Positions 1 to 6,462 are shown, counted from the first letter of the stretch. The stretch is DNA of 9,044 bases from Arthrobacter sp. (GCA_018260285.1 JAGLBH010000060.1:1-9044), one strand, 5' to 3'. Program-made: numbers and translations. The notes: a model not told the origin generated them from the letters alone.

Positions 1-1
1 C

Positions 2-340
2 GCCGAGCCCGCATCCGACCCGTCCGCTGCGCTCGCCTCCGCTGCCCCCGCACGGGCGGCGTCGGGGCGCCAGGCGGCCGAGGCGTCGTCGTCGTCCGGG
101 ACGGGAACCCAGAGCCGATTCCACCGCGCGGTCGCCGCGCAGGAGGCCAAGGCCCAGCGGATCGCCGACCGGTGGGCCGCCCTCGAGGAGAGCGCCGCCC
201 AGGCGCGCCCCGCCGTCGAGGACATCCCGAGCGAAGAGGACGAAGAGCTCGAGTCCTCCTCCATGTACGGCCGGGCGGCCATCGAGAGGATTCTCGGCGG
301 CAGACTCGAAGAAGAACGCGCGATTGAGGGGATGGCATAG
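2..340 (+). CDS. dnaX: DNA polymerase III subunit gamma/tau, C-terminal end (5' truncated by window)
   Basis: This frame is open from the window edge to a TAG at 338-340 and encodes 112 residues. The first 40 or so are an Ala/Ser/Pro-rich linker. A charged helical stretch follows, then an acidic patch ([13 protein letters not shown]) and a final [16 protein letters not shown]. That ending is the usual tail of actinobacterial gamma/tau proteins, whose C-terminal region in general contacts the polymerase core and the replicative helicase; the ATPase domain lies upstream of the window. The identification rests on this tail and on recR starting 2 nt after the stop, a classic dnaX-recR pairing. 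No ybaB-type gene lies between them. The protein name is well supported, but the catalytic part cannot be checked here. Confidence 0.8.
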   Translation, partial: AEPASDPSAALASAAPARAASGRQAAEASSSSGTGTQSRFHRAVAAQEAKAQRIADRWAALEESAAQARPAVEDIPSEEDEELESSSMYGRAAIERILGGRLEEERAIEGMA

Positions 341-342
341 CC

Positions 343-942
343 ATGTACGAGGGAGTCATTCAGGACCTCATCGACGAGCTGGGCCGCCTGCCCGGGGTGG
401 GCCCCAAGTCCGCCCAGCGGCTGGCCTTCCACATTCTGGACGCGGAACCGGACGACATGCTGCGCCTCGCAGACGCCATCACCACCGTGAAGAACAAGGT
501 GACGTTCTGCCCTGTCTGCTTCAACATCACCGAGGCGGAGCTGTGCTTCATCTGCGCTGACCCAAAGCGGGAGAATGACAAGATCTGCGTCGTCGAGGAG
601 TCCCGGGACGTCCTCGCGATCGAGCGCACCCGCACGTTCCGCGGCAAGTACCACGTGCTCGGCGGGGCCATCAACCCGATCGGCGGGGTGGGCCCGGATC
701 AGCTGCACATCCGCGAGCTGCTGACCCGCCTGTCCGATGACCGCATCGACGAGGTCATCCTCGCCATGGACCCCAACCTCGAAGGCGAGGCGACCTCCAC
801 GTACCTCGCCCGCCTCATGTCCACGCTGGGCATCCGGGTCTCGCGCCTCGCGTCCGGCCTGCCCGTCGGCGGCGACCTCGAGTATGCGGACGAGGTCACC
901 CTCGGGCGCGCCTTCGAAGGCCGCCTCACCATCAGCCAATAG
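343..942 (+). CDS. recR: Recombination mediator protein RecR
   Basis: The 199-residue product has the normal RecR length. RecR works with RecO (and RecF) to load RecA at single-stranded gaps during recombinational repair in the cytoplasm. An N-terminal helix-hairpin-helix segment ([17 protein letters not shown], about 16-32) is followed by a four-cysteine zinc motif (C56, C59, C68, C71) and a Toprim domain beginning near ICVVEE (about 81). The C-terminal Walker-B-like part contains [17 protein letters not shown], a very conserved RecR signature. The ATG at 343 sits 2 nt after the dnaX stop, with a GAGGGG ribosome site at 326-331 inside dnaX, so the two genes are probably co-transcribed and translationally linked. 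Nothing in the sequence looks damaged. Confidence 0.97.
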   Translation: MYEGVIQDLIDELGRLPGVGPKSAQRLAFHILDAEPDDMLRLADAITTVKNKVTFCPVCFNITEAELCFICADPKRENDKICVVEESRDVLAIERTRTFRGKYHVLGGAINPIGGVGPDQLHIRELLTRLSDDRIDEVILAMDPNLEGEATSTYLARLMSTLGIRVSRLASGLPVGGDLEYADEVTLGRAFEGRLTISQ

Positions 943-1057
943 CGTCCGACGACGGCGACGCCCGCTCAAATAGCGGAATCTCGCCGGAGAACGGGCGCAG
1001 GGTGCCGAAGCGACTCGATACGATAGAAGTTCCATCGGGAGAATTGAAGGAACCAGT
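943..1057 (+). promoter_or_regulatory. recR-lysC intergenic region with candidate lysC promoter
   Basis: A -10-like TACGAT lies at 1019-1024, about 34 nt before the lysC start; no convincing -35 box is visible 16-18 nt upstream of it. Just after recR two small mutually exclusive stems can form: CCGCT/AGCGG (962-966 with 972-976) and CGCCCG/CGGGCG (959-964 with 992-997). They lack a T-run, so they are weak terminator candidates at best. The ribosome site GAAGGA (1046-1051) is placed 6 nt before the GTG start. Confidence 0.35.
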
Positions 1058-2344
1058 GTGAGCCTCATCGTCCAGAAATTCGGCGGTTCATCCGTGGCGG
1101 ATGCAGCCGGGGTCATGCGAGTGGCCCGGCGCGTCGTCGCCACCTCCCAGGCGGGCCATGACGTGGTTGTGGTCGTCTCCGCCATGGGAGACTCCACCGA
1201 TGAGCTGCTCGACCTCGCCGCCCAGATCACCCAGGACGCCCCGGCCCGCGAGATGGACATGCTCCTCTCCGCCGGCGAGCGCATCTCCATGAGCCTTCTG
1301 GCCATGGCCATCCACGCCCTCGGAGCCGAGGCGCAGTCCTTCACCGGCTCCCAGGCGGGCCTGCTGACCGATGCCCTCCACGGCAAGGCCCGCATCGTCG
1401 AGGTCTCGCCCCACCGCATCCGCAGCTCCCTGGACCAGGGCAAGATCGCCATCGTCGCCGGATTCCAGGGGATGAGCACCCAGAGCAACGAGATCACCAC
1501 CCTGGGCCGCGGCGGCTCGGACACGACGGCGGTGGCCCTCGCGGCCTCCCTCAACGCGGATGTCTGCGAGATCTACACGGATGTGGACGGCATCTACTCG
1601 GCCGATCCGCGCGTGGTCCCCTCCGCCCACAAGATCGACCGGATCTCGAGCGAAGAGATGCTCGAGCTCGCCGCCTCCGGGGCCAAGGTGCTCCACCTCC
1701 GCAGCGTCGAGTACGCGCGGCGCTTCGGCGTCCCGCTCCACGTCCGGTCCAGCTTCTCTGACCTCGAGGGCACGTGGGTCATCCCGAGCCCTGAAGACAC
1801 GATCACTTTCGATAAGGGAGAACCCTTGGAACAGCCCATCATCTCCGGCGTGGCCCATGACCGCTCGGAAGCCAAGGTGACCGTCGTCGGCGTCCCGGAC
1901 ATCCCCGGCAAGGCCGCGCAGATCTTCGGGATCATCGCCAAGGCCCAGGCGAACATCGACATGATCGTGCAGAACGTCTCCACGAAGGGCTCGGGCAAGA
2001 CGGACATCTCCTTCACCGTCCCGATCGTCGAGGGCAAGGCCGCGATGGACGCCCTCTCCGCCGCGCAGGACGAGGTCGGCTTCGAGGGGATCGACTACGA
2101 CGAGCACATCGGCAAGCTCTCCCTCGTGGGCGCCGGCATGCGCTCCAACCCGGGCGTCTCCTTCACGTTCTTCGAGGCGCTCCACGCGGCAGGGGTCAAC
2201 GTGGACATGATCTCCACGTCGGAGATCCGCATCTCGATCGTGACCCACGCGGACAAGCTGGACAAGGCCGTCCGCGCCGTCCACACCGCCTTCGGCCTGG
2301 ACTCCCAGGTGGAGGCCACGGTCTACGGCGGCACGGGCCGCTGA
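1058..2344 (+). CDS. lysC: Aspartate kinase (aspartokinase), alpha subunit reading frame
   Basis: The enzyme phosphorylates L-aspartate with ATP, the first step towards lysine/diaminopimelate, threonine, methionine and isoleucine. The 428-residue product starts at GTG with GAAGGA 6 nt upstream. The amino-acid kinase domain (about 1-245) carries KFGGSS (K7-S12) and GRGGSDT (G150-T156). Two ACT domains follow (about 265-420), containing [15 protein letters not shown] and [15 protein letters not shown], and the protein ends with VYGGTGR as in actinobacterial homologues. The ACT region is the family's feedback-sensing part. A likely internal start for the beta subunit is listed separately at 1826. 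lysC is often followed by asd, but here a terminator follows directly, so asd must lie elsewhere. Confidence 0.97.
   Translation: MSLIVQKFGGSSVADAAGVMRVARRVVATSQAGHDVVVVVSAMGDSTDELLDLAAQITQDAPAREMDMLLSAGERISMSLLAMAIHALGAEAQSFTGSQAGLLTDALHGKARIVEVSPHRIRSSLDQGKIAIVAGFQGMSTQSNEITTLGRGGSDTTAVALAASLNADVCEIYTDVDGIYSADPRVVPSAHKIDRISSEEMLELAASGAKVLHLRSVEYARRFGVPLHVRSSFSDLEGTWVIPSPEDTITFDKGEPLEQPIISGVAHDRSEAKVTVVGVPDIPGKAAQIFGIIAKAQANIDMIVQNVSTKGSGKTDISFTVPIVEGKAAMDALSAAQDEVGFEGIDYDEHIGKLSLVGAGMRSNPGVSFTFFEALHAAGVNVDMISTSEIRISIVTHADKLDKAVRAVHTAFGLDSQVEATVYGGTGR
1814..1828 (+). promoter_or_regulatory. Candidate internal ribosome site and TTG start for the aspartokinase beta subunit
   Basis: AAGGGAG at 1814-1820 is followed 5 nt later by an in-frame TTG at 1826-1828, codon 257 of lysC. 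This is the junction between the kinase domain and the first ACT domain. In Corynebacterium glutamicum and Bacillus subtilis the separate beta chain starts at about this place. Translation from here would give a 172-residue ACT-only protein. The purine-rich stretch stands out in GC-rich surroundings and TTG is uncommon for leucine in this gene. That it is used as a start is an inference. Confidence 0.55.
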
Positions 2345-2360
2345 CCCCGGGCAGACAGAC

Positions 2361-2415
2361 CCCGAAAAACAGCGGACCGGCTGAGATCGCCTCTCAGCCG
2401 GTCCGCGGTGTTTGT
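2361..2415. terminator. Strong bidirectional Rho-independent terminator between lysC and the converging gene
   Basis: A perfect 15-bp stem (2372-2386 with 2392-2406) closes a 5-nt loop, TCGCC. On the minus strand the stem is followed by TGTTTTT (complement of 2366-2371 and neighbours), a proper T-rich tail. On the plus strand the tail is GGTGTTTG, weaker but usable. It starts 27 nt after the lysC stop and lies about 65 nt beyond the stop of the opposing gene, so it probably ends both transcripts. Confidence 0.85.
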
Positions 2416-2472
2416 GGATCCTGTGTTTCCGGGTCCTGTGGTTCGGGATCTTGCGTTTCGGGGCCTGCCCCG
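2416..2472. repeat. Imperfect 15-bp tandem repeat, about 3.8 units
   Basis: Units are GGATCCTGTGTTTCC (2416-2430), GGGTCCTGTGGTTCG (2431-2445), GGATCTTGCGTTTCG (2446-2460) and a partial GGGCCTGCCCCG (2461-2472). The stretch lies between the terminator and the stop of the minus-strand gene. It is noncoding on both strands as far as can be seen. Its role, if any, is unknown; it may be a small slippage-derived array. Confidence 0.6.
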
Positions 2473-2703
2473 TCAGTGCTCCTTCGGCACGAGGTACGTG
2501 CTGCCGTCCGGGCGCGTCACCGTCTCGTAGGCCGCGGCGGTCTCTGCCTGCATGGCCGCGAGGGACTCCTGGTTGGCCTTCGTCATCTCGTGGTCCCGGG
2601 AGCTGGACTGAGCCGGGCCGAAAATGGCGCGGAGCTTGTCCGTGGCGGCCATGAACTTCTGGACGAAGGTGCGGTCATCTGAGCGTGGAGCATCGGTGGT
2701 CAT
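2473..2703 (-). CDS. Small conserved-type hypothetical protein, 76 aa
   Basis: I do not recognise a named family. The 76-residue product is soluble and helical. It has an N-terminal stretch rich in charged residues, a middle part rich in Ala, Gln, Met and Glu (about 38-60), and a C-terminal segment YETVTRPDGSTYLVPKEH that reads like a short beta hairpin. No signal peptide, membrane helix or cysteine is present. Codon use matches the surrounding chromosome and the gene ends at a proper terminator, which argues that it is real. No clear ribosome site precedes the ATG. Instead a -10 hexamer TAGAAT sits 6 nt upstream, which suggests a leaderless message. Function unknown. Confidence 0.75.
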   Translation of the reverse strand: MTTDAPRSDDRTFVQKFMAATDKLRAIFGPAQSSSRDHEMTKANQESLAAMQAETAAAYETVTRPDGSTYLVPKEH

Positions 2704-2783
2704 GCTTCGATTCTAGGGGAGGCGGCCCCCTGCTCGCCTAAGATGAAGAGACCCGTCCCCTCCTGCCGAAAGGTCCCCCTCCC
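2704..2783. promoter_or_regulatory. Divergent promoter region with a leaderless minus-strand promoter
   Basis: Minus strand: the -10 hexamer TAGAAT (complement of 2710-2715) is followed by exactly 6 nt and then the ATG at 2703, so the predicted transcript begins at or next to the start codon. Plus strand: the -10 hexamer TAAGAT (2739-2744) would start a transcript near 2751, leaving a leader of about 33 nt with GAAAGG (2768-2773) 10 nt before the GTG at 2784. Neither has a clear -35 box, as is common in actinobacteria. The two -10 boxes are only 23 nt apart. Confidence 0.55.
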
Positions 2784-3740
2784 GTGCCCCTCGCCCTCAT
2801 CGACGACGACGCCGCGGCCGCCCGGGCATCAGCCCATGCAGCCGCCGTGGACGCCTACGCGGGGCCCTTTCTCAAGCGCCGACACGAGGGGAAGAAGCAC
2901 CCGGTGGAGGACTTCCTCTTCACCTACTACACCCTGACGCCGGGCCAGCTGCGGCGGTGGCATCCCGGGGCCGGGGCCGCGCTCACGGGGAACGCCGCCG
3001 AGGAGCGCCTGGGCTGGAAGTTCTACCGGCCGCTCACGGAGGAGGAGCGCCTTGCCGTGGGCCGCCAGCGGGGGAAGCCCCTTGCACCGGACGAGCCTGC
3101 GGCGACGATGGACGCGGAGGCCTTCATGGCCAAGCGGGGCAGCGCCGTCGACTTCGCGGAGATGATTCTCTCCCGCACGCTCGCGCGGCCGGGGCGGCTC
3201 GGGTGCTTCGGGCTCCACGAGTGGGCCATGGCCTACCGGTCTGAGCTCAACGGGCATCGCCACGAGTACCTCGAGCTGCGTCTTGGGGCGGAGGGCACGG
3301 ACGGCGTCGTCGAAAGCTCCAGGATCTCCTGCACGCACTTCGACGCCTTCAGGTTCTACCAGCCGCAGGCCGTGCCGCTCAACGAGTTCCAGCCGACGCG
3401 CGAGACGCAGCGGGACCTCGAGCAGCCGGGGTGCCTCCACGCGAACATGGACGTGTACAAGTGGGCGTACAAGCTCGTGCCGCTGCTGCCGAGCGAGCTG
3501 GTCTTCGAGGCGTTCGAGCTCGCGTACCGCATCCGCGCCATGGACATGCAGGCGGCTCCCTACGACCTGGAGGCGTGGGGGTACGAGCCCCTCCGCATCG
3601 AGACCCCGGCCGGGCGGGCCGAGTACGTCCGCCGCCAGCAGGCCTTCATGACGCAGGCCCAGGGGCTGCGCGAGCGAGTGCTCGCGGAGCTCAAGGCAGC
3701 GCGGGGCAGCGCGGGGCACCGAAGCCCCGCCACGACTTGA
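2784..3740 (+). CDS. Conserved actinobacterial protein, commonly labelled 3-methyladenine DNA glycosylase
   Basis: The 318-residue protein belongs to an actinobacterial family usually named 3-methyladenine DNA glycosylase in databases. I see neither a helix-hairpin-helix-GPD motif nor the AAG fold motifs, so the enzyme name is unproven. Family-typical blocks are HPVEDFLFTYYTL (about 39-51), LRRWHPG (about 56-62), GLHEWAMAYR (about 143-152), SCTHFDAFRFYQP (about 182-194), LEQPGCLHANMDVYKWAYK (about 212-230) and PYDLEAWGYEP (about 258-268). The start is a GTG with GAAAGG upstream. The conserved domain ends near LRERVLAEL. The last residues follow a duplicated 10-mer (3696-3705 and 3706-3715), and the final residues and TGA lie in the transposase-derived repeat starting at 3722, so the original C-terminus has probably been replaced while the domain is intact. 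Confidence 0.8.
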   Translation: MPLALIDDDAAAARASAHAAAVDAYAGPFLKRRHEGKKHPVEDFLFTYYTLTPGQLRRWHPGAGAALTGNAAEERLGWKFYRPLTEEERLAVGRQRGKPLAPDEPAATMDAEAFMAKRGSAVDFAEMILSRTLARPGRLGCFGLHEWAMAYRSELNGHRHEYLELRLGAEGTDGVVESSRISCTHFDAFRFYQPQAVPLNEFQPTRETQRDLEQPGCLHANMDVYKWAYKLVPLLPSELVFEAFELAYRIRAMDMQAAPYDLEAWGYEPLRIETPAGRAEYVRRQQAFMTQAQGLRERVLAELKAARGSAGHRSPATT

Positions 3741-3784
3741 GGCAGGTGTCTTGACGCCCGGTCATCGTCCGACCCTGTCAGCGG
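3722..3784. repeat. Direct repeat copy 1: IS5-like transposase fragment
   Basis: This 63-bp stretch matches 6092-6155 except for two substitutions and one missing base, in the same orientation. Read on the minus strand it corresponds to the C-terminal GRTMTGRQDxCLKSWRG part of an IS5-like transposase. It supplies the stop codon of the upstream gene (3738-3740). The match begins abruptly at AAGCCCC in both copies. Beyond 3784 similarity weakens, although a later patch resembles sequence near 6170-6195. Confidence 0.85.
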
Positions 3785-4053
3785 ACGGGGTTCGCTTTCA
3801 GGGGCAAGGCCGTTGTTGAGTCGGCGTCTGCGCCGCGGGCGCAGGAAAACGTGGAACTTCCTGGACCAGAAGCACAGGCAGGTCCTGTCGCCGGGCTTGG
3901 AATTCCCAAAAGTTCAGGGCCTGATATGCCGCTCTGAATCAGGTAATGGGTGAGGTCATGGCTGGCTGTGCCGTTTCGGGCACAATACAGTGCGGCCCGG
4001 CATGCGCCTATCATCAAGACAGGCACTCTCTCACTTTCTCAAGGGACTTTCTC
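3785..4053 (+). promoter_or_regulatory. Region upstream of the SGNH hydrolase: degraded IS sequence and candidate promoter
   Basis: 3785-3900 shows no gene; it is probably further transposase debris. A good -10 hexamer TATCAT lies at 4009-4014, about 40 nt before the chosen start; the hexamer at the -35 position (3986-3991) is poor. A small hairpin GTGCC/GGCAC (3968-3972 with 3979-3983, loop of 6) lies just upstream and could bind a regulator. The ribosome site AAGGGA (4041-4046) is 7 nt before ATG 4054. Confidence 0.45.
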
Positions 4054-5298
4054 ATGGTTGCACGACGTACTCTGTTAGGGGCCGGCACGCTCGCTGCAGC
4101 TCTGAGCCTGGCCACGGGCAGCGCTGCTCACGCCGCCCCCATCTACCCAAGCCCGTATAAAGTCACGCTTTACTCCGATCCTGCAACGTTTCCAGCCTCC
4201 AGCGGCCGCACCCGACTGGCCTTTACTTCTGTGGACGGCGTGCCCGTGCTTTCCTGGGCGCAACAGCGCCAGTTTTTCACGACAGAGATCATGAAGAGTT
4301 CCATAGGGCAGCCGAACAATCCCGGGACAACGACTAACCTGGGGCAGATGAACCCCTCCCAAATCGGAGTGCATACGGACGCATCTCGTATTGAGTTTGT
4401 GATCGATCGCGGGCCCCGAAACGACGTCGCAGAGATTGTGCTGGTCAACGGTGCGCCGACAGACTACTTCCCGGCAAGCTTCCCATCGGGCAGCTCATCG
4501 ACGCTGGCAATGGTGTCCGTTGACCTTCCTGCAGGCAGTGGTTCGTGCACCGTCGAGCTCATCGGACGCAACTCACTCTACGAGATTCGTCTGTTGGGCC
4601 AGTCTTTTGTGAATCCGTACAACAGGGGCATGAAGACCGGTGTCGTGAATGTCCTCGGACTCGGAGACTCCTGGTGCGATGGCACAGACCAGGCACCCGT
4701 GAATGTGGGGCGTCTGCTGCGCATGGACTCCCGGCTGTGCGTGAAGCTGGATGCCAAGGGAGGAACTGGGTATGTCGCCTCCAGCGAGCTCGGCCCGAAT
4801 TTCGCGACTGACAGTCGGCTGATGCCTCTGTCCCAGAACACCGCTGATGTAGCCTTGCTCTTCGGCTCCATCAATGACAATCTCCCCTGGCCCAAGACCG
4901 CGGCGGACTGGGGCGCCTGGGATGCCAGGCTGAGTGCGATGGTGGCTAACGGACAGAAGATCATCGACCGGGTGAAGGCAACCAATCCCTCGATCAAGTT
5001 CTTCCTGACCGGCAGCCAGAAGTGGTATTCCGGGTTCTATCCGCTGGCGAATGAAGCAGCCCAGATTCTGTGTGCCCGGAATAAGAACTGCTACTACGGT
5101 GATATGACCAGCGTGCTGAACCCAGGTACTGGCACCGGAACTCCTCTCACTCTGACCGGGGCTGTGGTTCCTGCGGGTGTCAGCATCCCTCCGTCATGGG
5201 ATTCAGACCCCTGGCATCCTTCTCCCCAGGGTGCGCGCGATGTGGCATCGTGGCTGGCAGACCAGCTGATTACAGTGGCCCGCAAACCGCTCAGCTGA
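4054..5298 (+). CDS. Exported SGNH/GDSL-family hydrolase with N-terminal beta-rich domain
   Basis: Probably a secreted or wall-facing esterase or carbohydrate deacetylase; the substrate cannot be told. The ATG at 4054 (414 aa) is preferred over the in-frame ATG at 3946 because AAGGGA is 7 nt upstream and the protein then begins with a clean signal peptide: VARRTLLGAG, a hydrophobic core, and AHA|A cleavage after residue 27. The twin arginine hints at Tat export. Residues 30-190 look like a beta-sandwich. The catalytic domain has all SGNH blocks: GDSWCDG (S206), GGTGYV (G237/G239), GSINDN (N274) and DPWHP (D385, H388). The gene is complete, although more AT-rich than its neighbours and set between transposase fragments, so it was probably acquired. 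It appears to be transcribed alone. Confidence 0.88.
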   Translation: MVARRTLLGAGTLAAALSLATGSAAHAAPIYPSPYKVTLYSDPATFPASSGRTRLAFTSVDGVPVLSWAQQRQFFTTEIMKSSIGQPNNPGTTTNLGQMNPSQIGVHTDASRIEFVIDRGPRNDVAEIVLVNGAPTDYFPASFPSGSSSTLAMVSVDLPAGSGSCTVELIGRNSLYEIRLLGQSFVNPYNRGMKTGVVNVLGLGDSWCDGTDQAPVNVGRLLRMDSRLCVKLDAKGGTGYVASSELGPNFATDSRLMPLSQNTADVALLFGSINDNLPWPKTAADWGAWDARLSAMVANGQKIIDRVKATNPSIKFFLTGSQKWYSGFYPLANEAAQILCARNKNCYYGDMTSVLNPGTGTGTPLTLTGAVVPAGVSIPPSWDSDPWHPSPQGARDVASWLADQLITVARKPLS

Positions 5299-5411
5299 GT
5301 TGGCTGGGTGTCGGACCGAGAGGCGCCTGTTGGTACCGGATACCGCAGAGACAGTATCCCGAGGGAATCACCCTTCCCGATGAGGATTTTCCACTTTGCC
5401 GACACCCCTGA
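5299..5411. other. Noncoding gap after the SGNH hydrolase
   Basis: No gene is visible on either strand. One imperfect stem (CCGGATAC with GTATCCCG, about 5337-5362, one mismatch, 10-nt loop) lies here but has no T-run, so it is a poor terminator candidate. Confidence 0.4.
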
Positions 5412-5705
5412 GATCACTCTGCCGCTCAGTCAACGACGTATTGTGTTGATGAGTCAGGAGCCAAGGGGTCAAATGGCCAGTTCTTTGTTACCGCCGCTGT
5501 TCAAACGACCGATCCAGACGCTCTCTCGCGAATGGTCCTGGAGGTCAGAGATAGAAATCAGTTCAAGAAAGCAGATGAGCTGAAGTTCTCAGGACTGAGC
5601 AAGAGGTCGTTGCCAGTCTTGAAGGAAGTCTTAGAGGGAGCTGTCAGGCTCGGAACCACGTTTGGAATTTTTGTCCTGGACAGACGACATTGTGATCCTT
5701 CGTGA
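5412..5705 (+). pseudogene. DUF3800-domain protein remnant (no start codon, 3' truncated)
   Basis: A frame open from 5412 to TGA 5703-5705 encodes about 97 residues with no ATG, GTG or TTG before the domain. It reads TTYCVDESGAKGSNGQFF at the front. YxDESG is the hallmark opening of DUF3800, a family with an RNase H-like fold often found in mobile and defence-linked regions. Further in come DELKFSGLSKRSLPVLKE, matching the family's Glu-Leu-Lys-Phe-Ser block, and TTFGIFVLDRRHCDP, a central strand. Family proteins usually exceed 200 residues, so over half the domain is missing. The cut falls where unrecognised sequence starts at about 5706. GC is near 50% (by count of 5461-5580), well below the flanking chromosome. 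The family call is mine from motifs alone. Confidence 0.7.
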
Positions 5706-6091
5706 CTTACTGAATCGCCCGGGGCATAGCAGCGAGCCTGATCTGCCGGGAGTGCTGCACGGATAGGTGACAGGCTGCAGTCACCCCGTTCGTGCGAGGG
5801 TCGTGGCCATTCCAGGTGGCGATCGCGATCCGCTGCCCACGAGTTGTCCGGGAGCGGCCATCAAGGACCTTCTTCTGCACAAGTCCCTCTAGGCAGAAAG
5901 ATTTCTTCACTGATGAGTCTCGACAAGCTCCTCCACCCAGGAGCCTCCCTCTTGTCAATGCCGAGGTGTGACCCATGTCCCGGCCGAAGACGCTTAAGGC
6001 ATCACTGACACGAGTTTCGGCCACACAATCACCGCGTTCTGAAGCACACCAGCCCGGTAGTGGATCGAGAACTTCTCTGATCCAGTCGTCC
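5706..6091. other. Unrecognised block between DUF3800 remnant and IS remnant
   Basis: A minus-strand frame stays open through this block, but its product is rich in Arg, Gly and Ser and resembles no family I know. The other frames carry stops. It is most likely decayed mobile-element or phage sequence. No RNA gene, promoter pair or repeat array was seen. Confidence 0.4.
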
Positions 6092-6155
6092 AAGCCCCGC
6101 CACGACTTGAGGCAGGCGTCTTGGCGCCCGGTCATCGTCCGACCCTTGTCAGCGG
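6092..6155. repeat. Direct repeat copy 2: IS5-like transposase fragment
   Basis: This 64-bp stretch repeats 3722-3784 in the same orientation with three differences (two substitutions, one extra T). It is continuous with the transposase remnant that extends to about 6462 and encodes the DKGRTMTGRQDACLKSWRGL segment on the minus strand. Confidence 0.85.
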
Positions 6156-6462
6156 CCGCGCTGGGCCCCGGGTCGGCTCCGCAGAAACCGTGGCGCATGC
6201 GGTGGCTCTGCTGGCCCGCAAGCTCAGGGATGACCTTGATGCCACGGGTGCGCAGATGGGTGCGGATCGCCCGCGATGAGCACTCCATATAGCCCATAAC
6301 CGCCTCGGGGCGAGTCTGGAGCCGGGCCACGCGCCAATGCCCAGCTCCACCCCGTCTGCCAGGGCCCGTAAGCCTCAGGCAGATCCCGCTGCGACATCCC
6401 GCACCGGCAGCGGCCGACGATCGCTGAGACAATCGTCAGGGCTGGGGCATGGAAGCGCATAT
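6092..6462 (-). pseudogene. Degenerate IS5-family transposase (internally deleted, frameshifted)
   Basis: Minus-strand reading gives two transposase pieces in different frames. The N-terminal piece (from about 6460) has YRCG-like RCRCGMSQRDLPEAYGPWQT (6353 to about 6412), the usual helix-rich front of IS5-family enzymes. The C-terminal piece (about 6283 down to 6092) has SRAIRTHLRTRGIKVIPE, then a Gly/Pro-rich stretch, then KGRTMTGRQDACLKSWRGL, matching the YKxRNxVERxFxxLKxWRGL block that carries the catalytic glutamate. That glutamate position reads Gly here. The central part with the two catalytic aspartates is missing. A full enzyme would need about 270 residues; the element cannot be active. 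Terminal inverted repeats were not found. Confidence 0.75.

Noticed and set aside
1088..2284. 398-residue minus-strand open frame antisense to lysC
   Set aside because: It is a shadow of the GC-rich lysC codons: Asp/Gly/Arg/His-rich product, no domain, and lysC is certain.
2416..2472. CRISPR-like array
   Set aside because: Units are 15 bp, imperfect and directly adjacent with no spacers, and no cas genes are present.
2829..3719. 296-residue minus-strand open frame
   Set aside because: Shadow of the 2784-3740 gene; Leu/Arg/Val-rich with no domain.
3778..4026. 82-residue minus-strand open frame
   Set aside because: No start signal, no domain; it spans transposase debris and the hydrolase promoter.
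3946..4053. Upstream ATG at 3946 as start of the SGNH hydrolase
   Set aside because: It adds 36 residues before the signal peptide and has no good ribosome site; the proposed -10 box at 4009 also lies after it.
5707..6432. 241-residue minus-strand open frame as an intact gene
   Set aside because: Its middle is the C-terminal part of a decayed transposase, its front is frameshifted relative to the N-terminal part, and its end is unrecognised sequence.
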